This document shows, one piece after another, positions 23,866 through 35,469 of a DNA stretch of 64,000 bases (position 1 is the first letter of the stretch; every line of letters starts with the position of its first letter). The stretch is from Paramarasmius palmivorus. Lineage: Eukaryota > Basidiomycota > Agaricomycetes > Agaricales > Marasmiaceae. The notes below the pieces were generated by a model, which worked only from the letters and a program-made list of their open reading frames with translations, searched no databases and had not been told where the DNA came from. The position numbers and the translations under genes were made by a program. The DNA lies in the NCBI GenBank assembly GCA_037176845.1, contig JAYKXP010000009.1, forward strand, positions 186,001-250,000, read 5' to 3'.

Positions 23866-25687
23866 TCAGGCACCGAAGGACTCAAATAGGTAAAAACTCA
23901 CTGATGGCTTCGGATAAGTAGCCAATGAGTATGCAGGCCCGTCGATATCAGTACCGCTATGCTCGTGAAATCGCTGGTCAATTGAAGACTCAATTCTAGT
24001 GTTGTCTGTCTGACGACTGGCTGCGAACTCCAAAGCAGCCATGCTCATAATAACATTGCCATCGTCGCGCAACGTAGATCTGCTGTTGAGCCTATGCATT
24101 CGGTATCAGCAACACAGTGACTGGGACGAGAAGTATTCCCTACATAGCAACTACCGAACGATAGTTAGAAATGACATCTGTTCAGTGTCGGAGTATAGGA
24201 GGACTCACGCATAGTCATCACGTAGACCTTCCCCTCGCAATAGTGAAGTGCGGACCTGTTTGACTATCAAAAGAGTGAAAGGCTCCAGAGACAGTGGTGG
24301 TCTCACCAGTCCATAGAGGCAGGATTCACTACATAGACGATTAGAGTACAAATTTGAATGGCTGTTACCAGTGCGCCCCGGGTTACAGTATATTGAAGAA
24401 GCCTTTGTAGTAAAGTATCGGTCCTACAATAGCGTTAGCATGTCGGAACATGGAAATTATAATTCCAGCGCGCGTACCTCTTGATCCCAGTTTTCGAGAC
24501 TCTGAACGACCAGGACAGTGCACTAGTGACCGCAACGTCGCCCAGTGCGGCAAAGGTACATCTGGCGACTGTGAATATCTACGATCTGGAGGTGAAGAAA
24601 TTGGTTTTGGGCTTTAGTCTCTGAGACTGACCATGGACGTGCGATCGGAAGACATATTGATCGTTGGGTCTCTGATCCCGTATACGACGAAAGCTGAGGA
24701 TAAATCATTCCAGATAGACCAAGAAGGAAAATGCATAATACTTACCCAAACCCGCAGCTGTTTGTCGTTTGCATCAAGAACCGCCGCTTTCAACCAATCA
24801 AGATGAAACTAACCAAACGCGCCGGTGGCGCATAACAGCTATAGTTTTATGACATCAGACACGATGTTTCGAGAGGTCGACCCGGAAAAACGCACAATGA
24901 AATATGCCACGGCACGGTGGACTCTCTTGACTGATACTACCATGAGCTTGGGTCGTCGTCTGTGGAAATAATTGCGAACTCACGGATGTAGACTTGATTG
25001 ATGAAAAAGATTTGTACGCTAATCAGGGACATTTAAATGCCGACTTCACGAGCGGTATCAGTGACAGCACGAACATAATTATAGTCACGACTTTGAGGAC
25101 CGCATTGGACATGGGAAGGTAATATCTAGGCACGATGAGCTAAAATTATGCTTTGGATAGCTCTGAAACTCACATTATTGGACTGGCCAATATGTTGGGG
25201 TCTCCAAAGTGTTTGATCTTGCATCGGGCTCTGTAAGTGGTTCAAACGATGCGATAAACTCTCCATACAAACGTGTAATGCAGGACTTCTGCGTTGATGA
25301 CGGTGCCAGCAATATCCATAGCTCTGATTGGATTCCGATCAGTCGGTTTCTTATCTACGGAACTGAGTCCTCACATCAGAGCAGTCACCTAGCGAAGTGT
25401 CGGTACGGATAGCTGAGCAGACAAAAGCCAGATCGACTTACAGTGATGCGTAATAGCCAAGTATCTGTATTTCCGCGATAATAAAGCCATGCTAGAGCCA
25501 TGTTACCTCCAAGTAAACTAGGACACAGTCATTATAAGGACAAAATCCCGCGCAGGATACGCACACGGTTGAGACAATGGTACCTTCATTGGGAGTTGAT
25601 TAGGAATAGGAAAGGAATACTCTATTAAGATGGCGTACCAGCAAAAGGACCATTGGCGTAGGGGGACAGGTCAGAGCCGAGTGGCAT
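23866..25687 (-). CDS. DUF6534 domain multi-pass membrane protein, copy 1
   Basis: Member of the DUF6534 family (fungal multi-pass membrane proteins, function unknown). It starts MPLGSDLSPYANGPFAG at 25687, the same N-terminus type as the starts at 31209 and 34373. The C-terminal half holds the family signature: CTFAALGDVAVTSALSWSFR, SKTGIKR, TDTLLQRLLQYTVTRGALVT, then KVYVMTMLAMLNSRSTLRDD. The last segment is only obtained by including a 7-nt microexon at 24144-24150. The tail is cytosolic and polar, ending FYLFESFGA at 23866. Middle exons were only partly traced, so the count of helices (about seven) is by analogy. It is oriented opposite to the flanking DUF6533 and P450 genes. Confidence 0.65.
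24144..24150 (-). other. 7-nt microexon of DUF6534 copy 1
   Basis: The minus strand reads TAG|TTGCTAT|GTAGGG. Joining ATG C + TTGCTAT + G CTC AAC gives M-L-A-M-L-N and restores frame with the next exon. Identical logic holds at 29652-29658 and 32776-32782. Confidence 0.65.
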
Positions 25688-26984
25688 GAGTGGGCTTGAT
25701 AATCCGACGTTACCAGACATTGCGGAATATCATAGTTTGGTCAAGTCCAGTGGGGTATTAGTACTGCGCGCTCCGATAATCGACACCAGCTTAACGGGAG
25801 CCGGGGGGGATCAAGGGTTTGGTGCACCGTAAAAGGACTAAACCTCATCCTAGTCACTAGTGGATCTTTCATGGCAGTGATCCCTAGCAGGAACATCCCA
25901 GCATGCCAGAGTAACTCGAACTGAATTTCCCAGTACAACAACCACGTCTATAATGTTTGTATCGTGGCCCATCCTGTTCTTGTGGCTTATTGAAAAACAG
26001 GGGGAAAACGGTTGACGGTCGAGTACATCACCATGTCATTGTTAGAATGAAACGTCTGAAGATGTGTTAACCTAAACAAGACTTGAGCGGTATGATGAGC
26101 TAGTTCGTATAGGCAAGAAGACACCCACAGTACGTGAAAAGCGGTGATACAAGACTCCGCTAAGATATGTAATTTAAAACTGATGTCCGCTGTCAGAAGA
26201 GCCAAGAGCCACAGGGTTCCGATTCAAAGCGAACCCAGGTGATTAAACTGTCTAATAACAGTGAGCGTGTTATTTGGGTTCATGATTCAGACTTCAGAAC
26301 CTGTACCGTTACGGCGTGAGCACCTACTAAGGATGATTGTTCACCCACAACAGTAGAAATTCGCTTGCGGCGTTTTGATTGATAGATGCTTATCTGGGCA
26401 TTCTTGCACTAGGCCAAGACTACCTCCAAGGCACTTGGAGGCTGAGTGCTGAAGATCTAGAAACTCGAAGGTTGAAGCTGAAGCGCTGAATCAGAAGAGC
26501 GGTCCGGATAAGGATGAGGTGTGGGAAAATCCGATAATCAGGAAACCTCAGCGTGACATGTGACCTGTGCATTGTTGACTAGACGGTCTACTACACGATG
26601 TCGAGTCAGCTCGTCACTCCCGGGAAGACAAACCTGGCCAGGTACTTTAGCAGAGATCACTGGCTCGTGATTGTGGATGCTTAGTGACATGAAGTGTTCT
26701 GATCCAATCTGACAGCGTTAGGGACTATTCCATCCTGGGACCATCGCGCTTGGGCCGCTTTTCAAGCACGGTTTTTCAACCGTCAAGTCCGGAACCGCCA
26801 TATTGGGAACGCCGCTTTCCCCCTACAACATACCTCTCTGCAGTATTTCTAATACATGCATATGATGCGCGCGGTACACAGGAGATCAGTGACTTGACAC
26901 AGAGGAATACGAACTTCGGGTGCATCAGAACAAAACCTGAATAAATGCGTGTTACGCCTCATTCGCACGCGTTTTGAATCGACC
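25688..26984. other. Intergenic, no supported gene
   Basis: The minus-strand frame 25987-26205 and others are short and without resemblance to known families. This is the promoter region shared by the divergent DUF6534 copy 1 and the P450. Confidence 0.35.
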
Positions 26985-29157
26985 ATGGCTCTCTGCCCTT
27001 CTAACTTCGACGGGGCGACTCTACTCTTTGGCGGTCTCATCGTTCTTTTGACTCTGAAATACACGAGTGCCCATAGAGCTCGTTCCAAGGTATGTTATTC
27101 GGTTTTCTTTCTCGTTGTAACCTTACCTATTCCCGATGAGCAGCTGGATGCAATTCCCACCGCTGGGCCGAATGGTGTACTTTCGTCGTATTATACTGCA
27201 TGGAGATACATGTTTGACGGGTGTAGCGTCATCGAGGAGGGTTGTCGCGAAGTGCGTGGACCAACTTAACAATGGTGTATTTGCTAATCACGGCTGTCAG
27301 TAGTTTCCGCATAGAGCCTTTAAGATACCCACTTTCGACGGGTGGCAAGTGGTAGTGCATGGCCCGAAGCTTCTTGACGATGTTCGACGTGCTTCTGAGA
27401 ATGAACTTTCCATAATAGAGGCAGTTGACGATGTATGCGGTGCCCAATTTGACTCGCGTGCGGTGTGTTAATACCATTGTTATAGATAATCAAAGCAAGA
27501 TACACGATATCTCCCCTCATCCATATCAATCCATACCACGTTAATGTCATCCGCAACACGCTCACGAGGAACATTGGCGCAAAGTTTGAAGACATTCGGG
27601 ACGAAATTTCAGCAGCATTCAATGACAACATTCTTTTTAAAAACCATGGTGAGTGAACTGTTTTCCTCACTTTGGACATCTAATTCCGTGCGAGGTTAGA
27701 TTGGGTCGAGGTTTCGGCTGTTGAAGTTGTTCGAAACATTGTTGTTCGGGCAAACAACCGTGTATTTGTGGGGTTGCCTTTGTGTAAGCAGAGTTTCTGA
27801 CCTCCCGTTGTGATCTACCGCTAACACACACTCTAGGCCGAGATATAGACTACTGCAACTTCAATGTTCAATTCACGATTGATGTAGCTCTCAATTCTGC
27901 GATTATCGGACTTTTCCCCGCATTTTTGCATCCGTGAGTAGCGTCAATCACGTTGAAGACTTCTCTAACTTGAGCGTTCAATAGCCTCGTCGGACGTATC
28001 TTTACCAAGAAAAGAAAGTCCATCTCGCAGGCTACGAGGTACTTAGTACCTATCATCGAGGAACGTCTGAAGATGCAACAAGAATATGGGACAGAATGGG
28101 CGGGTAAATCTGTATGTTCTGGTCCTTTATCTCCCCATGTACCTAGTCTCAGCTGACGACGTTCACATCCGCTCAGAACGACTATATCTCATGGCTTATC
28201 GATGCTATGGAGCACTCGGCGGAAGAGTGGCAGAAATCGGTAGAAGACCTGGTCCTGAAAGTTCTCTGCATCAATTTCGCATCGATCCACACTACGTCCG
28301 TGCGTACACTAGCATTCAAGCTCGCCTCCCGCCATCTCACCTAAAACAGATGGCTTTCACCCATGCGTTATATCGGCTAGCCGCGAATCCATCCCTTGCC
28401 GGGCCTCTTCGTGAGGAACTTGAAGCAGCCGTTTCCATGGAAGGATGGACCAAAGGTGCTATGAGCAGACTACGCCTCATGGATAGCTTCATAAAAGAGT
28501 CCCAGAGACGCGCGGGCGGGGCTAGTACGTAGATACTACTTCACATGTCAGTCGTTTACTAACCGCGTACCTTGTAGTTGCAGTTGCTCGCACTGCAACG
28601 AGAGACTTCCAGTTCTCAGATGGCTCTTTTGTACCAGCCGGCACCAAAATCGCTGCCGCCACATACAACGCGCACCAGAACGAGGTAAGCAAGAACCCTT
28701 TACTATGGACAGTGGCTAACGTTAGACAAGGTCGCGTATCCAGCTCCGGAATCCTTCAAACCGACTCGTTTTGCGGAGCTGAGAGACGCCGAAGGTGAAA
28801 GCATCAAGCATCAGCTGGTAACACCTACTCTAGATTGGTTGAGCTTTGGGATAGGTAAGATATCGATGTCCGCTCTGCTTTTGTGACTTGATTCTTATCG
28901 TCGAGTTACCTTTTCTAGGTAAACGCGCGTGGTAAGTTCCTTTGTTACGCTTAACTCTACCCTTGTTTATGTCTTTCCTCAGCCCGGGAAGATTCTTTGC
29001 CGCCAATGAGCTCAAACTCATGCTTGCCCACATCTTGATAAATTATGATGTGAAGTTCAAGGGGGACGCGGGGTACCCATCGCCTTTTATATTTGCAGGT
29101 ACAATAGTTCCCAACCAGAGCGCCAAGGTTATGTTTAGGAAGAGACTCGACCTATGA
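26985..29157 (+). CDS. Cytochrome P450 (fungal ent-kaurene-oxidase-like type)
   Basis: Monooxygenase with about a dozen exons. The N-terminal helix is FDGATLLFGGLIVLLTLKYT. Then come AIPTAGPNGVLSSYYTAWRY and FPHRAFKIPTFDGWQVVV, followed by ASENELSIIEAVDD and INPYHVNVIRNTLTRNIG. FEDIRDEISAAFNDNIL and VVRANNRVFVGLPLCRDIDY follow. The I-helix region is TTSMAFTHALYRLAANP, the ExxR helix is FIKESQRR, and AYPAPESFKPTRF precedes the haem loop. That loop is spliced from three exons, FGIG|KRAC|PGRFFAANELKLM, and the axial cysteine codon TGC is created across the last intron. The stop is at 29155-29157. A 51-nt intron after IHTTS and the acceptor CAGTAG before FPHRAF are needed to avoid stops. It appears intact. 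It sits among DUF6534 genes and has a broken sister copy at 31730-32260. The substrate is unknown. Confidence 0.85.
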
Positions 29158-29431
29158 TACAAGCCCCGGCGGCGAGGACATGATAAATAGAGTGATCGAC
29201 TACAGGTAGACCTAGCGTGATACACTTTTTTAGGTTTCATGACCATTTCGTACGTCTTGTTTGGCACCATTCACTTTCAGTGAATTATGACCACACCTTG
29301 CACTGGGCTATAATGAGGTTGTCCTCTTGCGAGCCAACCAAAACTAACCTTTGGTCTGATCGTCACTACGACGATTCTACTTGCCGCATTAGCATAACGT
29401 ACTTCAAGTAACGCAAGACGAATTCCCAGGA

Positions 29432-31209
29432 TCAACTTACCAAAATACTTGAGTCCCACGGATGGGTAGGCTCGACATCGACGTTACATGGCTCGGGCCG
29501 GTTAGGCTGATGACTTGGCGTGAAATTGAGGGTGCTAATGCTGATATGTTCGTGGTTGTCGCGAAAGGCCAATCTACCGTTCAGCCTAGGTGTTTTGATT
29601 TATCAGGTCGACAACAACAACGTCGAGCGTTCAAGCATATATAATCCTTACATAGCAACTAGCCAGAGATTGTCAGACGAATCAAATTGCGAGGCATGAA
29701 TGGACTGACGCATAGTTGTCACGTAGACTGTGCCTTCGCAGAACTCGATGGCAGCCCTACCTCGGAAGCTGAGTAGGAGGTAGTGTCGATTATGAATATA
29801 GAAGTGCTCACCAGTCAGGGGAAGTTATGTCGGTGATAAAGACAACCAAAATGCATGTTTGAATAGCTGTCACCAGCACGCCTCGAGTTACAGTGTACTG
29901 TAGAAGCTTCTGCAGCAATGTGTCCGTTCTAGGAGCATTGATCAGTCAGAGGTACATTATGCAACTAGATGCCAACATACCTTCTTATTCCAGTCTTCGA
30001 AACCTTGAATGACCAGAACAAGGCAGTCGTGACTGATATGTCACACACTGCAGAAAAGGCACATTGTGCCACTCTTCCTATCTATTAATCATGAACACTC
30101 CATCAGCGGTCCATCTGGGATTTATCCTCACCGTTAGTTTGGTCGTAGCACTTGTGTTCATGATTACATTTGGGTCCCTAAAAACGTCGCCACCAGCAAC
30201 TGGTACAATGATTATTAAACCGGTGCTTCGGAGGGGGAAAGGGGCACGTACTCAGGGCAGACACTATTCAAGCGTACTTGTCAGAATTCCCAGGTCGAGT
30301 AGAGCGAGATGAGACAAACCGAGGGCGCTGACAGCACAGAACATCTGCAGTAAGATTTCATTAGCTTTTATCTTCCCATCAATATCCACGACAAAATACC
30401 ATGAAGTACGGGATAAAGCGATGGACGCGTTCCACTAAATAATGTAAGCATGAGTGGTTTTCACAACATAGACTGCTTGCGGCCTACAGATCTGAACGCG
30501 AGAGACAAAGAAAATCTGTACGCTTTTAGTAGTGTCAAGATCAGTGCCCACTTCCACAAATCTATTGATGATACAGACATCATTATCACGATTGCTCTCA
30601 AAAAAGCATTGATTGCTTGACAGTAGAATCTAGCAGGAACGGTGAGTTATCGCGTCCTGTCAGGTATTAAGGACCTACATTTTCGGAGCAACCAGAGTAG
30701 AAGTATTTCCGAAGTGTTCGATCTAGATTGTATTTCAACCAGTTCGGAAACGAGAAAGTTGGTCAGGCTGACCAGAATAAAATGCAAGACATATGTATTC
30801 ATGACGGTACTGGCAATATCCAGCAGACTAGACACTGCTAAGTCAGACATAGTTCACCGGTTTGTATGCACGGTTTCTCACATCAAGACAGCCACCTATA
30901 TGTCCATAAAGCTAGTTATTTGTGATTTGTCAACCAAACTAAGCAGATGGACTCACAGTCGCACGCAACAACAGTCGGTCTGTGTTGTAATTGAAATAGT
31001 GCCAGGCTTGTACAATGTTGCCCCCGAGTAAACTGAGTGAGGAAATGCATCGACATCATCAAAGATGAACTTGTGGAACATACACAGTCGACACAACAAA
31101 TCCTTTGGACTCAAGTTGAGTGTGGGGTGCTATCATAGTGGACTGTGGGACGCTTACCAGCAAAAGGCCCATTTTCGAATGTTGAGAGGTTAATATCGAC
31201 CGAGGACAT
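29432..31209 (-). CDS. DUF6534 domain multi-pass membrane protein, copy 2
   Basis: Starts MSSVDINLSTFENGPFAG at 31209, matching the N-termini of copies 1 and 3. It includes DIASTVMNTYVLHFILVS, and further on the region around 29700-30060 parallels the DUF6534 signature exons of copy 1 (a VTRG..VTAIQ-type helix and ..VYVTTM). A 7-nt microexon at 29652-29658 joins VTTM to LAMLNGRLAFRDNHEH. The tail ends ..DSSILVS at 29432. Leaving the microexon out gives an immediate stop. Frame integrity of the middle exons was not fully verified. Confidence 0.6.
29652..29658 (-). other. 7-nt microexon of DUF6534 copy 2
   Basis: The minus strand reads CTAG|TTGCTAT|GTAAGG. Splicing gives ATG CTT GCT ATG CTG AAC, i.e. 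M-L-A-M-L-N, the same as in copy 1. Confidence 0.65.
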
Positions 31210-31729
31210 GAGAATGTGTATAGGCTGGGTTATTTGCTGTGAGAAAGAGGCCTGAAGATGGGTGCGGATTGGCTCTAAGTGGTAGTCTCAGAGGTTATAA
31301 ATGTTCGTCCCGATTTTGATCATCAACAAACCTTGGATATCCTAGGTTTCCGGCCATGACCGGTCTCCCCTCCATCGCCGAAAAATAAAGCTGAAATTTG
31401 AAACCTGAGGTTCCGGCTGTGGTTTTTGCTCCTGATGCTATTGCAATAGAGAAAGGTTTCCGACAAGTTTCCGACGTCTTCGCATGACCGACTTGTAGAC
31501 CCGCTACCGCCAGCGATAATGCACGAGTTTGGTCGCAGACATCGTGTTCTTGAATGAGAGGAGACCTGGATGAGCTGGATGGTATCTCTTTCTCTACATC
31601 TGTTAGGATTCTCAAACCAAGAGAGGACGAAGATATGCGATAAAGGCGCACCGACTGGTCAAGGAAGTTCAACGACACAATTCCCTTGCCGGATACACCC
31701 TGTGTATCAAACCTTGCTTGACATCTACA
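31210..31729. other. Intergenic between DUF6534 copy 2 and the P450 relic
   Basis: Promoter region of DUF6534 copy 2 on its left side. Contains TTTCCGGCCATGACCGG-like and other short dyads but no gene that I can support. Confidence 0.3.
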
Positions 31730-32260
31730 GCTACGTTATCTGCCGAAGTGGTGCTCAGAAGTAATGATGGACAGAGCGTTAGTGGATTATGGGAGAGGTT
31801 TCGAATCGGCCGCCGGCGCGAGCTAGCTTTTTCGGTATGTACGGGCGCTTACTCGACCCGCCGATTTCTCATTCGGTCACGTGTCTGCAGCGCTTCAGCG
31901 AAAAAAGGAAGTTGGTTCAATGGCATGCTACAAATTCCTCATACCTATTATTGAAGGAAGTCTAAGGTCTGAGTTTGCAACGAAAGAGAGTGGGCGGGTA
32001 ACTGTATTTTCAGCTCTTCGAGCTTTAAGTTTATCAGCCGTGGCCCGTCGTGCAGCTTAGTCTTGAAACGCGATTAGATAGGTTCCTTCGTTGCGCTTGC
32101 ATTTGAGTTCTCGTTTACGCCTCTCCTCAGCCCGGGAAGATTCTTTGCTCAAACGCATGCTTGCGCACATGCTGATAAATCATGGTACAAAGGACGTAAA
32201 ATACCCGTCGTTTTAGAATTCGACTCCAAGGTCATGTTCAGGAAGAGGACCCTTTGGTGC
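31730..32260 (+). pseudogene. Degenerate P450 gene fragment
   Basis: Scattered pieces of the P450 at 26985-29157 in the same order and orientation. Around 31730-31790 LSAEVVLRSN parallels VSAVEVVRNIVVRAN. Around 31905-32010 LIPIIEGSLRSEFATKE..W/GRVT parallels LVPIIEERLKMQQEYGTEWA. At 32081-32250 an intron end plus CCCGGGAAGATTCTTTGC.. resembles the last exon (PGRFFA..MLAHMLINH), followed by KVMFRKR-like sequence. The exons for the I-helix, ExxR and PERF regions are missing, and frames are interrupted. It is a relic of a tandem duplication. Confidence 0.65.
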
Positions 32261-32536
32261 GTGATCATGAGTAACAATATGTACTAAGACTAATCTTTTT
32301 GACTTGCGACAGTGAACATGATCCAGAAACAGAACAATGATTATGGTCGTGTCACGAGTAAGAACATTCAAGGACAATGAATCCGTTCTCCGTACTGTTT
32401 TAAACGTCCGCATCGGATGTTACCATCTGCTGTCGAGTTATGATGATCCCTACAAGTTCGAAACAAGGATCAACCTAAAGCCATGATTATAAATGTTGGG
32501 CTACCGACCTTTATCGTGACCGACCTACAGAGTGCA

Positions 32537-34373
32537 TTAGACCTGGCGATACAAGAGCATGAAAGAACTCACTGAGGATTTAGGAAAGTGGCTCAGTGTA
32601 TATGCCGATTCGCCCTCGACTTCGCCGGAACCAGACGTGTCGCTATCGATCCTGCCCGAGGCTAGTTCTGCGCTAACGTTCACCACACCACCCTTTTCAT
32701 GCGGCGGTCTGCTATTCAACCTAGAGAATCACATTCATTACGAACAATGAAGGGCTGAGCCGGCGTGGTCCTTACATGACAACTGTCAGACGGTAATCAA
32801 AAGGTGTTCTATACCGGGAGAAAACTCGGTGAACGTACGCATAGTCATTATGTAGATCTCGGCTTCGATGTAGGCCACGGGAGTCCTACATAATATTAAG
32901 CCCTCTGGGGTATCCCGAAATGGTGTAAAAGGGTGGCTCACCAGTCAAGGGTATCCTTCTTGGCAATATAAATCGCAAAGAGCGATATTTGCATAACGGT
33001 CACCAGTACTCCTCGAGTCACAGTGTACTTCAGAAGTCTTCGTAACAGCGTGTCCGTTCTGGTTGCAAGGTGAACAAATACTATTACTCCACTCCAGTGA
33101 TGACGAACTTGCCTCTTGAATCCAGTCTTGGAAGTTCGGAACGACCAAAGCAATGCAGCTGTGACCGTGATATCAACCAATGCCGCGAACGTGCATCTCA
33201 CAATCATGAACATCTATAATAAACTAAGTGAGACGGCTGAGGCGACGGTTCGATTGTCGATGCTCACCTCGAATGTAGAACTTGTGAGCGAGGCAAGATT
33301 CGGGTTCATGAACATATAAATGGTGACTGCTGGTATAGCCAGGACGGGGTTAGTCTTTTGAGAGCGCCGACGGTCAGGCGACACCTACCTAAGTTGAATG
33401 CTATTGCATATTTGTTACTTTCTGAGAGTCAGGTTTGACTAATAGAACAAGACTTACCAAGGACAAGAATGGCGCATAGAAGCTACGTGATAGGGTCGAT
33501 AATGAGCAGATGATACTTCTTTCGGAATAAATAGAGGTACCATAAAATACGGAAGGGCACGATGAACACGGTTGACTGACGCCAAAAATTGTCAGCGGAT
33601 AGTCCTTTGACAGCATGGTTTTATACTCACGGATGTAAACCCGGGAGATGAAGAAGATGTGCACGCTAGTGAACGATGAGATCACTGGGGAACGATGCCA
33701 GAACCTTGAGCCACGAACATAAACATGACTATTGATCTTGCTAATGTGTCGCCCGATTGGTAGTAGATCCTGATGAACAGAAAATAATGAACGCCTTCAT
33801 CTTCACGCGAATAGTCGTCTGCTTACGATTCTGGGCTAGCTAGGCTGCCCAGATTGCCGTAGTGTTTGATCTATGCGTGTCGATGAGTATTCGAGAGGTG
33901 CGCAGAATTAGAAATGGGGTGCTTACCAGAACCCAGTGCATGACGAGCGTATTCACAGCGGTACTGGCAATGTTGAAGGCTCTAAACAAGGTCAAGACGA
34001 TCGGTATATTACTTAGTTTCACATAGTAAATATGCTTGCATAAGAGCAATAACCTAGTGAGTGTTAGCTGAATTAGGCGGGGATCGTTCAGCACTCACGG
34101 TAGCACGTAAAAACCAGGTGTCTCTGTTCCGACTGAAATAAACCCATGCTAGCACAACGTTGCATCCAAGGAGACTAATAAAGTGTCATTGACCGGCTGT
34201 ATTAACTGGCATATGTACATACAAGATCGACATGACAAATCCTTTCGAAGTAGATCTTAGTATTGATTTGAAATCTTCGAGGCTTGAAGCGACTCACCAG
34301 TGAACGGTCCACCGATGTAAGTGGACAGATCAATGTCAAGGATGGGTTGTCCAGATGGAAAGTTGGAAGACAT
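32537..34373 (-). CDS. DUF6534 domain multi-pass membrane protein, copy 3
   Basis: Starts MSSNFPSGQPILDIDLSTYI at 34373 followed by GGPFTG. Next come LLGCNVVLAWVYFSRNRDTW and AFNIASTAVNTLVMHWVLV, then an exon with SVHIFFISRVYIRE. The family signature is CTFAALVDITVTAALLWSFR, TSKTGFKR, TDTLLRRLLKYTVTRGVLVT, ..YIEAEIYIMTM, then the 7-nt microexon at 32776-32782 and LNSRPPHEKGG. The acidic tail ends at 32537. Frame and phases agree across the C-terminal exons. It is probably intact, with a membrane location and unknown function. Confidence 0.65.
32776..32782 (-). other. 7-nt microexon of DUF6534 copy 3
   Basis: The minus strand reads ACAG|TTGTCAT|GTAAGG. Splicing gives ATG CTT GTC ATG TTG AAT, i.e. 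M-L-V-M-L-N. Sequence, length and phase parallel copies 1 and 2. Confidence 0.65.
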
Positions 34374-35374
34374 GAGGGAAGATAGATCTGGGGAGAGATC
34401 ATAGCGGATGGCCTATGCAACTTATATTGGTGGTGCAACCAAGATCAGCCAATAACGAATGCGAGAAGGCGAACTTGAAGGACATACTATTTCGGACGTT
34501 CTTCCCCGATTGTTGTATTTGGCTTTCCACGCAGCACTGCTGTGGTCTTGTACCGAGATTCTCAACACTAGTCGATTATAGGACTTGGAGCTCGGATCTT
34601 GGGTGGAGAAGGATGTGTATGATCCCGATAGTGATGGAAAGAGTGCCGAAGGTGTCCTGTTCTGAAGTGGTCACAAGAGTATGTCTTTGATAGGAAAATT
34701 GACGAAAATCATGATTATCATGATACAGTGTGCGCAATGCAGCGGAAGGAGGCCTTTATGACCGCTGCCTGGCTGGAAATCAAGACCCCATTGATGTAAG
34801 TACTTTGTTGTCGAACATTCATCACTGATCAATGCGTTCTAGTTCCAACCGTACATCGCCTCCTGCACGAGTACGAATCGCCGGATATTCATTCATTGCA
34901 CCTTGGGCTGCACGACGTCGGTTCCAATGGATGCCAGTATGATATACAGGGGAGGGTCTGGTTGGGTAGTAGCGAAGTAGGACTCCACTGGCTCGTCGAA
35001 TGAGATCTCGGGGTTGAAATAGAGGGTATACTTGATACATTAAAAGCATATGAGTGTTAAATTCCAGCTTTGACAATACGGCTATTGAGATGTATCGTTT
35101 GTGACGCCTGACTTGGGCTCAATAGAAGGGGTTGTAGAGTCAGGAAAGACATACGATTATGATATGCCAGTCTTATCCGTTTCTTTCCCAATCCTTTATA
35201 ATGACTACCGATCCCTTCTCTTCCATTGCCATCAAGTAAACCTGGAAGATTTCGGAAAAGTGGATTTGAAGCTCGGGCGGGGAAGAAATGGTCGCTAGTG
35301 GTCAAGGGCAGGTCAAGAGATCCAAAATGGCAGGCAGCTTACGCGATCGCTGTCCGGAAAAAAAGTACATGCTA
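34374..35374. other. Intergenic, no supported gene
   Basis: Frames at plus 34415-34690 and minus 34822-35076 and 35057-35305 are short and unlike known families. Nothing else is recognised before the tRNA. Confidence 0.35.
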
Positions 35375-35469
35375 GCCCACCGCGAGGGTCGAACTCGCAG
35401 CCTTCAGATTCCCGCCTGTCAGTCACAAACCTAAGAGTCTGACGCTCTATCCGATTGAGCTAGGCGGGC
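35375..35469 (-). tRNA. tRNA-Lys(CUU) with a ~22-nt intron
   Basis: The minus strand folds as a full cloverleaf. The acceptor arm GCCCGCC pairs with GGTGGGC (one G-U). The A-box is TAGCTCAATCGG, the anticodon stem TCAGA/TCTGA has anticodon CTT in the loop, and the B-box is GTTCGACCC. About 22 nt separate the base after the anticodon from the rest of the loop, the standard place for a nuclear tRNA intron. The gene spans 95 nt, mature about 73. The CCA end is not encoded. Confidence 0.93.
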
